Notes under the pieces: generated by a model | The model's database searches: none | Told to the model about the DNA's origin: nothing | Seen by the model: the letters and a program-made list of their open reading frames with translations, nothing else | Origin: Bacilli bacterium | GTDB taxonomy: Bacteria > Bacillota_I > Bacilli_A > RF39 > UBA660 | Direction of reading: 5' to 3' | Assembly: GCA_022801735.1 (NCBI GenBank) | Contig: JAAWSW010000004.1 | Location: 1-39,107 of the forward strand | Length of the DNA: 39,107 bases | Shown: in pieces, positions 27,146 to 37,310 of the stretch | How the letters are laid out: each line of letters begins with the position of its first letter | Position numbering within the stretch: position 1 is the stretch's first letter | Translations under genes and position numbers: made by a program

Positions 27146-27289
27146 CTTTCTATCTTTTTCTTTACACATTTTTAAAATTTTACGTTTTTTGGCAATTATA
27201 AACTTTAATTTTTGATTACATTACCTTTAACCCTTAAAATAAAACTTAATTTATAACGTAAAACTTCGTTAAATATTTTATAAAGACAT

Positions 27290-29875
27290 TTAAACGCCGC
27301 CTATTTCTCCTTTTTTTCTAAGTAAAACCTTTCTTAGAAAATCTATCGGTATTACCAAAGCCGCTAAACCTACCATAACTTCAAATTCAAATAAACTAAG
27401 GCCATAAGTTCTAAACATATCACCACCATAATAAATAAGATAAATTTGAACTATCAAAATAAAAGCAATTACCAATATGAAAATTTTATTTTTAGTAAGA
27501 TGCGCTAATAAATTTAACCTATGAGTTCTTGCATTAAAACAATTAAAAATACTAATAAAAATAAATAATCCAAAGAAGGCAGTCATCAAATCATTAGTGT
27601 TTTCATTTCCAAATATACTGTGGATAAATGGGCTTTTCAAAAATATTACACATAGTAAAGCCGAAAATACACCAGTAATAAAAATTTCTTGTTTCATATA
27701 ATCATTAATAATCATTTCATTCTTATTTTTAGGTTTTTCATTCATATATTCTTTAAGTGCAGGTTCAAAAGAGAATGCAATACCTGCTAAAGTATCCATA
27801 ACCATATTTATCCAAAGCATCTGAATAACAGTAACTGGAGTATCCACACCAATAAATGGACCAATTATAGAAATACTAACCGCACATAAATTAACTGTTA
27901 ACTGAAATACAATAAACTTACGAATACTCTTAAATATTGTTCTACCATATAAAACAGCATTAGAAATAGATAATAAATTATCATCTAAAATAACTATATC
28001 GCTAGCCTCTTTTGCCACTTCAGTTCCAGATCCCATCGCAAAACCAACATCGGCTTTTTTTAGTGCTGGCGCATCATTAACACCATCACCAGTCATTCCA
28101 ACTACTAATCCCGATTCCTGAGCAAGTTTAACTAATTTACTTTTATCTTGGGGTAGTGAACGCGCAATAATCTTAAGATTAGGAAGCAATTTTTTAATTT
28201 CCTCATCTGATTTTTTAGATAATTCATCACTAGTTAAAACAATATCATCTTCACTTGTAATAAGACCAACTTCCTTACCTATAGCATATGCAGTCTTCAC
28301 ATTATCACCAGTAATCATAACCGTATTAATATGCGCACTTCGTATTAAAGATAAGCCTTCAACCGCCTCAGGTCTAACCTCATCTTTTATATAAACAAGA
28401 CCTATAAAAGTAAGTCTACTAAGTCTATCCTTAACTGGAGTAGTTGCTAACGCAAGAACCCGAACACCTTTAGAAGTAGCCTCCTCAATTTGTTTATATA
28501 ACTTTTCCTTGTGGAAAAAACCACTTTTCTTCTCACCATCATAATAATGAGAACACTTTTCCACAATAATTTCAGGGGCGCCTTTTACTAAGTGAAAAAT
28601 ATCACCATTTTGCCTAATACTAGACATTGAATACTTAGTATCACTAGAAAAAGGGAGACTATCAATAACATCATAACTAATACTCTTTTGCTCAAAAAAA
28701 TCAAGTAATGCTCTATCTGTAATATTTCCCCCAATTGCCTTACCATCATTACCATAACTACTCGCATTATTTCCAACCAAAGAAAGTCTAACTTTATTAT
28801 AAAAATATTTATCTTGTAATAATTCAGATTCATCACGATAAACCTTACCATTAGGACTTACAACACCAATAACCTCTAACTTACCTTTAGTAATAGTCCC
28901 AGTTTTATCAGTAAATAAAATATTAATATTTCCAGCAGTTTCAATTCCCATAAGTTTTCTAACTAAAACATTGCTCTTAAGCATTCTTTTCATATTCGAA
29001 GATAACACTAAAGTAATCATCATAGGAAGACCCTCTGGAACTGCTACAACTATAATTGTAACACTTAAAGTAAGAGCATGTAATAAATAACCAAACATTA
29101 CATGAAAATTAGTAACAGTATCCTTTATTAAAGAAATATTAAAATTATTATCTATAATAATTACTGAAAATAGATAAGAAACTGTTACTAAAATTGCTCC
29201 TATATAACCCATTTTACTAATCTGTTTAGCCAAATGAGTTAAACGTAATTTCAATGGACTATCAGGTTTCTTCTCATTAACCTCTTTCGCAAGAGTACCA
29301 TAAAAAGTACTATCTCCAACCTTTTCCACAAGCATTAACGCATCACCAGAATACACAACAGAAGAGCGATAAACAGGGCTATTAGTTTTTTTCTCAATTT
29401 CCTTCATTTCTCCATTTAAATTAGACTCATTAACCTGTAATTTACCTTTTATTATCTTTCCATCTGCAGGAATTTGATCACCAGTTTGTAAACTAATCAC
29501 ATCACCTACTACAATCTCATTAATTTCCACCTCTGACAAAATATTATTTCGCAATGCCTTACTCTTAATTTTAGAAGCATCTTCTTGAAGTTTGTCAAAA
29601 GCCTTCTCACTTCCATATTCAGAAAGTGAAGAAATAAAAGAGGCTAAAAAAATAGCAATTACAATTCCAATAGTCTCATACCAATCAAAATCTTGAAATA
29701 AAAATAAAGTCTTAACTGCTAAAGCAATTAACAAAATTTTAATAATTGGATCACCAAGTGCTGAAAATAAATGTTTGATAAAACTATCCCTAGCCTGTGC
29801 TTTAATTTCATTTGTTCCATGTTCTTTTCTACTTATATTTACTTCTTCATCAGTTAAACCTGTCTTCATAGGCAC
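27290..29875 (-). CDS. P-type (P2A-like) calcium-translocating ATPase
   Basis: TDKTGTITKG, MTGDGVNDAPALKKADVGFAMG, VPEGLPMMITL, LMWINMVMDTLAG-type TM6 context. Confidence 0.96.
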   Translation of the reverse strand: MPMKTGLTDEEVNISRKEHGTNEIKAQARDSFIKHLFSALGDPIIKILLIALAVKTLFLFQDFDWYETIGIVIAIFLASFISSLSEYGSEKAFDKLQEDASKIKSKALRNNILSEVEINEIVVGDVISLQTGDQIPADGKIIKGKLQVNESNLNGEMKEIEKKTNSPVYRSSVVYSGDALMLVEKVGDSTFYGTLAKEVNEKKPDSPLKLRLTHLAKQISKMGYIGAILVTVSYLFSVIIIDNNFNISLIKDTVTNFHVMFGYLLHALTLSVTIIVVAVPEGLPMMITLVLSSNMKRMLKSNVLVRKLMGIETAGNINILFTDKTGTITKGKLEVIGVVSPNGKVYRDESELLQDKYFYNKVRLSLVGNNASSYGNDGKAIGGNITDRALLDFFEQKSISYDVIDSLPFSSDTKYSMSSIRQNGDIFHLVKGAPEIIVEKCSHYYDGEKKSGFFHKEKLYKQIEEATSKGVRVLALATTPVKDRLSRLTFIGLVYIKDEVRPEAVEGLSLIRSAHINTVMITGDNVKTAYAIGKEVGLITSEDDIVLTSDELSKKSDEEIKKLLPNLKIIARSLPQDKSKLVKLAQESGLVVGMTGDGVNDAPALKKADVGFAMGSGTEVAKEASDIVILDDNLLSISNAVLYGRTIFKSIRKFIVFQLTVNLCAVSISIIGPFIGVDTPVTVIQMLWINMVMDTLAGIAFSFEPALKEYMNEKPKNKNEMIINDYMKQEIFITGVFSALLCVIFLKSPFIHSIFGNENTNDLMTAFFGLFIFISIFNCFNARTHRLNLLAHLTKNKIFILVIAFILIVQIYLIYYGGDMFRTYGLSLFEFEVMVGLAALVIPIDFLRKVLLRKKGEIGGV

Positions 29876-29949
29876 CTCCTACAAAAACATATTAATCAAA
29901 ACTTATTTATATCACATAAACAAATCGACAATTAAAAACAAAAAAATGG

Positions 29950-30276
29950 CTATATTAAACCATTTTCTTTAAGTAAATTATAAATACATGAATAACTACG
30001 CTTATTATAAAACTTACAAAACTTTCTAATACTAACATTACTTTTTTTATAAAGTGTTATTATTTTTTGCTTTTCTTCTTCACTCATTACATTTGCAGGA
30101 ACTCTATTTTTATTACCATGTTCAAGACGGATTTCGCCATTCAAAACTTCTTTTTTTAACTTTAGAATATACTTAGGATGATATCCCGTAATAGCCGCTA
30201 TCTCATTATACGTTAAAAATGTTTTGTTATTAAGTTTATCTTTTATCAACTTTACTGCTTCCTTTTTATTAGACAT
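29950..30276 (-). CDS. Small HTH protein, possible transposase N-terminal-like fragment or domesticated regulator
   Basis: NKTFLTYNEIAAITGYHPKYILKLKKEV...HGNKNRVPANVMSEEEKQKIITLYKKSNVSIRKFCKFYNK, two HTH-like segments. Confidence 0.6.
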   Translation of the reverse strand: MSNKKEAVKLIKDKLNNKTFLTYNEIAAITGYHPKYILKLKKEVLNGEIRLEHGNKNRVPANVMSEEEKQKIITLYKKSNVSIRKFCKFYNKRSYSCIYNLLKENGLI

Positions 30277-30364
30277 AATATCCATCTCCTGCATATATAT
30301 TCAGTCCCATTATACCACTGACTTACCCACTCGTGTCAATATTTTAACAAAAAAAGCGAAATTT

Positions 30365-32362
30365 TTACTTCGCTTTTTGCTCTTTTTTAGCCTTTGACAT
30401 ATTTGTCACAAAAGTAAGTCCATTAAATACCACCATAATAAGTACTAAAATAGTAATATCTTTAATAAGAAATGAACTATTAATATTAACAAAAGATTCC
30501 CTTAATAAATCAACAGAATAAGTCATAGGCATAAATGGATAAATTGCTTGATAAACACTAGGTTCAGTTTGAATTGGGAAAGTTCCCCCGCAGGCTGCTA
30601 ATTGCATAACTAAAAATACAAGTGCCAAAAACTTACCAATATCTTGAAAATTAAAGAATAAAAACATTATAATAGCCAAAAAAGCCTCCGAAATCAATAT
30701 ACATGAACCATAATAAACAAATCCATTAGTTACTTCAAAGCCTAAAGTAACCTGTAAAATAAAGGCAAGTAAAATCGCTTGAATAATACCAATTACATTA
30801 TATATCACTAATCGTTTTCCACGATTTTCACTATTACGTCCTAGAATTTTAAACCTATGATCTGGATCATAATAAAGACCCATTAAAATCAAAATTCCAC
30901 CAACCCATAAAGATAAAGACATAAAGTATGGTGAGAAAAAAGTTCCATAATCTTTTACTTCACCATAATTTTCCTCTTTTATCTTAACAGGATCCTTAGC
31001 ATAATCAGAAAGTCCATCTAATACCTCAGTCTGTTTACCAATAGAATCACTTTTATCATCTATTATATTTTTAGCATCATTAACCCCATTATTTAAAGTA
31101 TTAGTACCAATTGCCAAAGTGCCAGCACCTTTATCTGCACTATTCAGACCATTATTGATTAATTTAGAATTAGTATTTAACATAGATAAACCATTATTAA
31201 TATCAGAAATACCTTTATAAACCTTATCAGAATTACTTTTTAATTCAAATAATCCAGCCTCTAATAAATCGATACCACCTTTTAATTCATTAACACTAGA
31301 AACTTGACCATTCATCAAATTAATACCATCATTTACTAATTTATTCCCACTAACAAGAGTATTTAAACCACCCTTTAATTGTCCCAAACCACTAACTCCA
31401 CTAGAATTATCAGTATAATTTTTAGCGATTTGATAAGCAGTTAATAAATTTGTATCAGTAATACCAGGATTACTTTCAACATATTGTATTAATTTACTAT
31501 AAGCAATATTAGTATTATCAATCATGAGATTACTATTATTTTGGTAACTTTCTAAACCACTAGTAAAATTATCACTACCAGTTTTTAGTTCACCAACTTT
31601 AGAAACTAAAGACCCAATACCATCTGTTTTAGTTTTTAAAGTATTAGCACCATCATATACCTTATCAATTCCAGCATTAAACTTCTTATAAGAATCATTT
31701 AAAGTACTCGCTCCACTAAATAACTTTTCAACACCATTATTAAAATCTCTATAATTTGTAGATAATTTATTAATACCATTTTTTAATTCCAATGCCCCAT
31801 TATTTAAAGTATTAGTACCATCAGAAAGCGTTCCAAACGCATCACTAATCTGTTTTGTCTGATTCGGAACATCCTGTAAATTATTAGTTAATTTACTTAC
31901 AATTTCCTTATTTACCTCAGAAGTAAGTTCACTTTCAATTTCCTTAACCGCAGTCCCAATAATTTGTGAAGCCAAATAACTAGTTTTAGTATTAGGCATA
32001 TAAGTAATTGTTGTTTGTTGTCTATCACTACTAGCAGCACTTTCTAAATTACTAGTAAAATCTTTTGGTATCTTAATCACAGCATAATAATCTTTATCAA
32101 TTAAACCCTTTTCTGCTTCTTCTTCACTAACAACTTGAAAATCAAAAACATCTTTATCCTTCAGAGTTTCAACAAGTTCACTACCTTTGCAATTTTCTGA
32201 ACATTCATCCAAATTCACCAAGGCAACTGGGATATTATCTAAAGAATTATATGGATCCCAAAATCCCTTTAAATAAAATAAACTATAAACAAGTGGTAAA
32301 ATAATAATTCCTAAAATAACCATTAACTTCATTTTATTACTATCACGTTTAATTTTTTGCAT
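30365..32362 (-). CDS. YhgE/Pip-family ABC-2-like membrane protein
   Basis: N-terminal TM and FYLKGFWDPYNSLDNIPVALVNLDE; long LxxGxxxLxxG heptad-like repeats; C-terminal TM block. Confidence 0.93.
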   Translation of the reverse strand: MQKIKRDSNKMKLMVILGIIILPLVYSLFYLKGFWDPYNSLDNIPVALVNLDECSENCKGSELVETLKDKDVFDFQVVSEEEAEKGLIDKDYYAVIKIPKDFTSNLESAASSDRQQTTITYMPNTKTSYLASQIIGTAVKEIESELTSEVNKEIVSKLTNNLQDVPNQTKQISDAFGTLSDGTNTLNNGALELKNGINKLSTNYRDFNNGVEKLFSGASTLNDSYKKFNAGIDKVYDGANTLKTKTDGIGSLVSKVGELKTGSDNFTSGLESYQNNSNLMIDNTNIAYSKLIQYVESNPGITDTNLLTAYQIAKNYTDNSSGVSGLGQLKGGLNTLVSGNKLVNDGINLMNGQVSSVNELKGGIDLLEAGLFELKSNSDKVYKGISDINNGLSMLNTNSKLINNGLNSADKGAGTLAIGTNTLNNGVNDAKNIIDDKSDSIGKQTEVLDGLSDYAKDPVKIKEENYGEVKDYGTFFSPYFMSLSLWVGGILILMGLYYDPDHRFKILGRNSENRGKRLVIYNVIGIIQAILLAFILQVTLGFEVTNGFVYYGSCILISEAFLAIIMFLFFNFQDIGKFLALVFLVMQLAACGGTFPIQTEPSVYQAIYPFMPMTYSVDLLRESFVNINSSFLIKDITILVLIMVVFNGLTFVTNMSKAKKEQKAK

Positions 32363-32374
32363 ACATCTCTCCCC

Positions 32375-32926
32375 CTAAATAAATAATCCATTTTCTAAAA
32401 TATTCATAATTCTTTCAGTTGCTAATTTCTTATCAAGTGGCTTATCCCACTCAAACATTAAAGCAACATAAATTTTATATATAACAAATGCAACTACATC
32501 TGTATCACACGGTTTTATATGACCTTCTTCAATTGCAAATTCCAATTTTTTCTTAATTTCATTTTGAAATGTTTGATTTAAAATTTCTTCACATTCATCA
32601 GCAATTCTAAGTCTTTTATGGACATTAGAAAATTCACTTAATAATTTAGAATTTGTACGATACTCAATAAGCATCATAATATTTTCATGAATTTTTTGTG
32701 TAAAAGAAATATCTTTTTTATCTATCTCTTCTGTCATAAATTTCATTTTATTAAGTTCCTCATATAAGAAATATTTTATCAAGTCATCTTTGTCTTTAAA
32801 ATATGTGTAAATAGTTCTTTTAGTTACTCCAGATACTCTAGCAATTTCATCCATACTTACCTTTCGATAACCAAGTTCACTGAATAACTTCCTTGCAGTA
32901 TCAATAACTTGTTCTCTCTTACTCAT
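32375..32926 (-). CDS. TetR-family transcriptional regulator
   Basis: REQVIDTARKLFSELGYRKVSMDEIARVSGVTKRTIYTYFKDKDDLI. Confidence 0.95.
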   Translation of the reverse strand: MSKREQVIDTARKLFSELGYRKVSMDEIARVSGVTKRTIYTYFKDKDDLIKYFLYEELNKMKFMTEEIDKKDISFTQKIHENIMMLIEYRTNSKLLSEFSNVHKRLRIADECEEILNQTFQNEIKKKLEFAIEEGHIKPCDTDVVAFVIYKIYVALMFEWDKPLDKKLATERIMNILENGLFI

Positions 32927-32941
32927 ATACACACCTCACAA

Positions 32942-32982
32942 AGTATACTAATTCGGTAAAAAAGTATACTAACATAGTATAT
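32942..32982. promoter_or_regulatory. Candidate TetR operator array upstream of the tetR-yhgE operon
   Basis: AGTATACT at 32942 and 32963 (exact palindrome, 21-bp period, extended direct repeat GTATACTAA) plus variant TAGTATAT at 32975. Confidence 0.65.
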
Positions 32983-33041
32983 GCCTTTTAAACAAAAAAG
33001 TCAACAAAAAACAACAAAAAAAGCATAAACATGTGCCTATG

Positions 33042-34403
33042 CTATTTTGTTTCGAATAAACCTTTATAATACTTCCAAGCAAGCACTCTTAACGCTGCCT
33101 TATCCACAACTTTTTCATCTAATGTCCCATTTTTAACAGCATTTACAATTTTATCAATACTACCTGTTGAATCAGTAAGGATTAATAAATCATTTCCAGC
33201 AAGTAACGCTTTAACAATTGCATCATCACCAGTTATTGCTTTCATAGATAAATCGTCTGTCATAGCAATACCACTAAATCCAACATTGTTTCTAAGTAAA
33301 TTATGGACACTTGCTGATAAAGATGCAGGATTACTAGAATCAACATTTTTTACTATATTATGACTAAATAAAACTGCTTCAGCACCCGCTTTAGTCCCAG
33401 AAATAAATGGTACTAAATTAGTACTAATTATATCATCATAAGATGTATCATCAGTAACTTGACCTTGATGAGTATCTTTATTGTTTCCATAACCAGGGAA
33501 ATGTTTTAATGTATAAGAAACACCAGTACCTTTACTTGCTTCAATAACAGTTTCTGCATACTTAGCAGTTTTTTCTGCATCTTCTCCCAAAGTACGTTGA
33601 TATATATATGCATTAGGATCAGTAGCAACATCAACAACTGGCGCTAAATTAAGATTAATTCCTAAATCATGTAATATTTTACTTTTATCAATAGTATCAA
33701 CCTTAATAGCATTAAGTCCCCCAGCCTTATATAACTCTTGCGGAGATTTAAATCCATTAGGTACTAAATTTTTATTAGTTCCAACTCTAACAACTTTACC
33801 ACCCTCTTCATCGACTGCAATTAATAATGGTATTTTTGAGGCATTCTGTAAAGATTTTATTTTATTAGTGACCTGTCTAGCAGTTTTTCCATCAAAATCA
33901 CGTTTATAAAGAATATAACCACTATAAGGTTTTTCCTTAAGTAATTCTGCCTGACCACTATCTGGCGCTGCTACCAATAAAACTTGACCTGCTTTTTCTT
34001 CTAAAGTCATTTTATCCAAAAGTTTAGCAGCCTGTTTATAAAATACACTAAATGCACTTTTATCTTCCATCATCACATCAATATCACTATCATCTAGTTT
34101 TGCACACTCAACTACAGATGCCTTCTGCATTTCAGTATCCCCATCAATATCACCTGTATAGCTCAATGTTAAATAGTCCCCAACATTAAGTACCTCTTCA
34201 CTATCGAAATCATTAAAAGTATAAATAACATTATTTCTATCCTGAACAGTTAATGCATCATCAGAAACAGCCAAAACAGTTGCAGTCATTTCACTTGTTT
34301 CAATCTCTATTTGCTCAGATTTATTTTTATTATTAACAACCATCCAAATTATTAAAACTAAAACAATAATGAAACTAATTATCCCAATTAAAATTTTCTT
34401 CAT
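33042..34403 (-). CDS. Glycoside hydrolase family 3 beta-N-acetylhexosaminidase (NagZ-like), membrane-anchored
   Basis: KHFPGYGNNKDTHQ, VDEEGGKVVRVG, GIAMTDDLSMKAI; N-terminal TM segment. Confidence 0.93.
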   Translation of the reverse strand: MKKILIGIISFIIVLVLIIWMVVNNKNKSEQIEIETSEMTATVLAVSDDALTVQDRNNVIYTFNDFDSEEVLNVGDYLTLSYTGDIDGDTEMQKASVVECAKLDDSDIDVMMEDKSAFSVFYKQAAKLLDKMTLEEKAGQVLLVAAPDSGQAELLKEKPYSGYILYKRDFDGKTARQVTNKIKSLQNASKIPLLIAVDEEGGKVVRVGTNKNLVPNGFKSPQELYKAGGLNAIKVDTIDKSKILHDLGINLNLAPVVDVATDPNAYIYQRTLGEDAEKTAKYAETVIEASKGTGVSYTLKHFPGYGNNKDTHQGQVTDDTSYDDIISTNLVPFISGTKAGAEAVLFSHNIVKNVDSSNPASLSASVHNLLRNNVGFSGIAMTDDLSMKAITGDDAIVKALLAGNDLLILTDSTGSIDKIVNAVKNGTLDEKVVDKAALRVLAWKYYKGLFETK

Positions 34404-34494
34404 TCTACTTCCTCCTTGCTTAATAATATGATGTAAAGAAAATTATATGAATATTAAAAAAGAAAGAAAATTAATTTCTCTCTTCAACAAATAA

Positions 34495-35703
34495 TTAATA
34501 AACCTGAAAAACATCTTTTAATTCTAATTTTGAGGCATTTATTTTTATATGCATTGAAATTGTTGGTTTTAATTGCCTTACATTATTAATATCAAACTCA
34601 ATCATATTATTATCCAAAAATTTTGCGGATTTTACATTAACAAAAAATAATTTATTAAATTTAATTCTACTAGGTACATTGGTTCCCCTAGCATTAACAA
34701 TTTCCACAAATTCATTTTCTAACGAAACCTGATATTCACTACCGCCAACGTTTTTAGCACCCATCTTATCTAAAACCTTAGAAAAAAGCACAGGTGTAAA
34801 TATTTTAGTATGATTTCGCCCAGATGTCCTAATTTCACTATTTTCTGTAGTTATTATTTTTTTTCCATTAGGAAGTGAAATGTTTACACAATCAGGAGTT
34901 AATACAACCAATTTATTATCACAAGTAGAAGAAACAAGCAAATCAATACCATGCCTATTGAAATACTCTAAAATTGATAAAACTTTAGTTTCTTCATCAA
35001 ATTTACTATAATTATGTCCTATCTGCTCAATAACATTAGTTTCGTTATTAAATTTATTAATCAACGGAATATACTCAGGAGTTTCCTTTTTAAACTTATC
35101 AGATATTAATAATTTGCCATTTTCATCATATAATCCTTTAATATCATATTCCCCTGCCTTAGCATTTCTTTCCTTTAACTCTAATCTTATTTTATTATCC
35201 TTTATTATTATTTCTGCATCACCATTTGCTGGATTACCATATTGAAAAAGAAATATATCAGGATTCTTAGGGTTATAATATAAATACCTAGCAGCTGAAA
35301 AAGTTTGATAACCAGAATTTAAATAATTTCTACACTCAATAGGAACACTGTTTAATGGTGTCTTATCAAAATCTAAACATTTATTTAATTTAAAAATTTT
35401 AGCAAGTGTCTCTATTAAATTACACTCAGAAAGTATCCCTGGTTGCAATGCTTCATTTTTATTATATTGTTTTTCCAATTCACACCTTCCGCTTTTTAAC
35501 TTAGAAATCATTCCTATTTGCTCAATATTATTTTCGAAAAAACTATCAAATTCTTCTTCATTACACATTACATCTTTAAAAAAATTATTTAATTTTTTGA
35601 TATCAGATTCAGAAATTATTAAATCAGAATTATACATATACACTGTTCTAATAAATTCATTTATTGCTTCGCTCTTATTCACATTCATCACTTCCGTCTT
35701 CAT
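34495..35703 (-). CDS. Putative restriction endonuclease-like protein partner of the adjacent methyltransferase
   Basis: Start overlaps the 3' end of the MTase gene; possible PD-(D/E)XK signature NGDAEIIIKDNKIRLELKERNAKAGEYDIKG. Confidence 0.55.
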   Translation of the reverse strand: MKTEVMNVNKSEAINEFIRTVYMYNSDLIISESDIKKLNNFFKDVMCNEEEFDSFFENNIEQIGMISKLKSGRCELEKQYNKNEALQPGILSECNLIETLAKIFKLNKCLDFDKTPLNSVPIECRNYLNSGYQTFSAARYLYYNPKNPDIFLFQYGNPANGDAEIIIKDNKIRLELKERNAKAGEYDIKGLYDENGKLLISDKFKKETPEYIPLINKFNNETNVIEQIGHNYSKFDEETKVLSILEYFNRHGIDLLVSSTCDNKLVVLTPDCVNISLPNGKKIITTENSEIRTSGRNHTKIFTPVLFSKVLDKMGAKNVGGSEYQVSLENEFVEIVNARGTNVPSRIKFNKLFFVNVKSAKFLDNNMIEFDINNVRQLKPTISMHIKINASKLELKDVFQVY

Positions 35704-37225
35704 TAAATAAAGAACTACTATGAACTTTATTTAAAATACTTATATCCTCATTAATTCCAAGTGCTTCAAAAAATATCTTATTAATTCTATTTCTATATTC
35801 TATTGGAAACTTAACATTCTCCTGTTTTTTTCCTGCATTCATTTTATAAACCAAATATTTCTGTTCCCTTTCCTGCATTTCAAAAGCAATTTCATTTAAT
35901 TCATTTTTCAAGTCATCATCAAGCAAATCATAAAAAACAGGTATACTATTAATAATCGTTAATGGACAATTAATACCACCATCATATAATCTCCAATACC
36001 AATAAGCAAAAGATGAATTAAGCATACAGTAAACATAATTATACTTATCTCTATCAGACACCCTTATAGTGCGCTTTCCATCTCTAACTAAATTTCTTTT
36101 AGCACCTACTGTAAAATATCTACATGTAGTAGGTAAATATATCTCATCACCATCTTTTGAATCTATAAAATTTCCCATTTTTTTATTAGACAATGTCTCC
36201 CATTTGTCTAATAAATTTAATAAATCAATATGGCATTTATAATATGATTTCTTTTTAGTATCAACTAATTGGTACCTATCATTAATCAAATTAAATAAAT
36301 AATCATTATTCAGCATTTTTAAACGTTCATCTGTTTTAAATCTAATTAACGGACTAAATCTAAATCCTTTAATATCTTCCTTATTTTCAACAACAGTTAT
36401 TGCTGCTCTAACCGAATTACCTTTATTAGTATTAAAAATCCCGTGTTTACGACCATTAAAAATATTGCCAGGAACATTATCAAAAGATACTACGAAACCA
36501 TTATAATTATTCATTACCTTCCTCAATGAATAAAATTTAGCACTCCCAATATAACTATATGGTGTAATTATAACAGACGATTTACTCTGCTTTAAAATCT
36601 TTTCCATAAACGAAGCATATAACTCCTTTGAATCTTTCATTACCATAGTAACATTCCATCGATCAGAAAAATCTGAAATTTTATAATATGGAGGATTAGA
36701 AATAACTTTCGAATTTTTTGGCAATTTTACACTCTTATTTAAAAAATCACAATTCTTAACATTTATATTTTTCAAAAATTCTTTCCCATACTTTATTGCA
36801 ATTGAATACTTACAAATTTCTAGTGCTACTTCATCTATATCGTAAATATATATTTTTTTATTACTTATCAGCTCAATCGCATTATCTCTCCCAATTACAT
36901 CTAAATAAGTTAAAATTAAATTCCCAACCCCACAGCCTACATCACAAATATTTTCACCATCTAAAGACTTAAGCCAATTAGACATAACAACTGAAACATC
37001 TTTAGGAGTATAATACTTTCCAAATTCCTTTTTACTCACTTTATTTACATGTGCCAAACCAATTTCATATAATTCGCCATAATTCTCAACTACAAATAAA
37101 TCAGATTTAAATTTTTGATTTAAAGTATTAGATAGTATTGTATGCCAAGTATCTTTTAACCCTTTTTGGTCGATATCAAATATATAATTATCTATTGTAT
37201 AATCTTTTAAATAAAATTTACTCAT
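35675..37225 (-). CDS. N6-adenine-specific DNA methyltransferase (Eco57I/TaqI-like)
   Basis: EFGKYYTPKDVSVVM, ICDVGCGVGNLILTYL (SAM motif), KVISNPPYYKISDF (NPPY motif). Confidence 0.93.
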   Translation of the reverse strand: MSKFYLKDYTIDNYIFDIDQKGLKDTWHTILSNTLNQKFKSDLFVVENYGELYEIGLAHVNKVSKKEFGKYYTPKDVSVVMSNWLKSLDGENICDVGCGVGNLILTYLDVIGRDNAIELISNKKIYIYDIDEVALEICKYSIAIKYGKEFLKNINVKNCDFLNKSVKLPKNSKVISNPPYYKISDFSDRWNVTMVMKDSKELYASFMEKILKQSKSSVIITPYSYIGSAKFYSLRKVMNNYNGFVVSFDNVPGNIFNGRKHGIFNTNKGNSVRAAITVVENKEDIKGFRFSPLIRFKTDERLKMLNNDYLFNLINDRYQLVDTKKKSYYKCHIDLLNLLDKWETLSNKKMGNFIDSKDGDEIYLPTTCRYFTVGAKRNLVRDGKRTIRVSDRDKYNYVYCMLNSSFAYWYWRLYDGGINCPLTIINSIPVFYDLLDDDLKNELNEIAFEMQEREQKYLVYKMNAGKKQENVKFPIEYRNRINKIFFEALGINEDISILNKVHSSSLFNEDGSDECE

Positions 37226-37310
37226 ATCAATACCATCCTTACATCTATATTATATCACAAAATCTATTTTCCCTATAAACAAAAAACAAGTCAAATTTGA
37301 CTTATTTTAA

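Noticed and set aside
26131-29972. ORFs 26131..26376, 26694..26951, 28588..28851 and 29775..29972
   Set aside because: Antisense or out-of-frame shadows of agrA, the lipoprotein and the Ca-ATPase gene.
31000-31850. Dense degenerate repeats (ccattatt.., taaagtatta..)
   Set aside because: They encode the heptad-like LxxGxxxL repeats typical of YhgE/Pip proteins rather than an independent DNA repeat or CRISPR.
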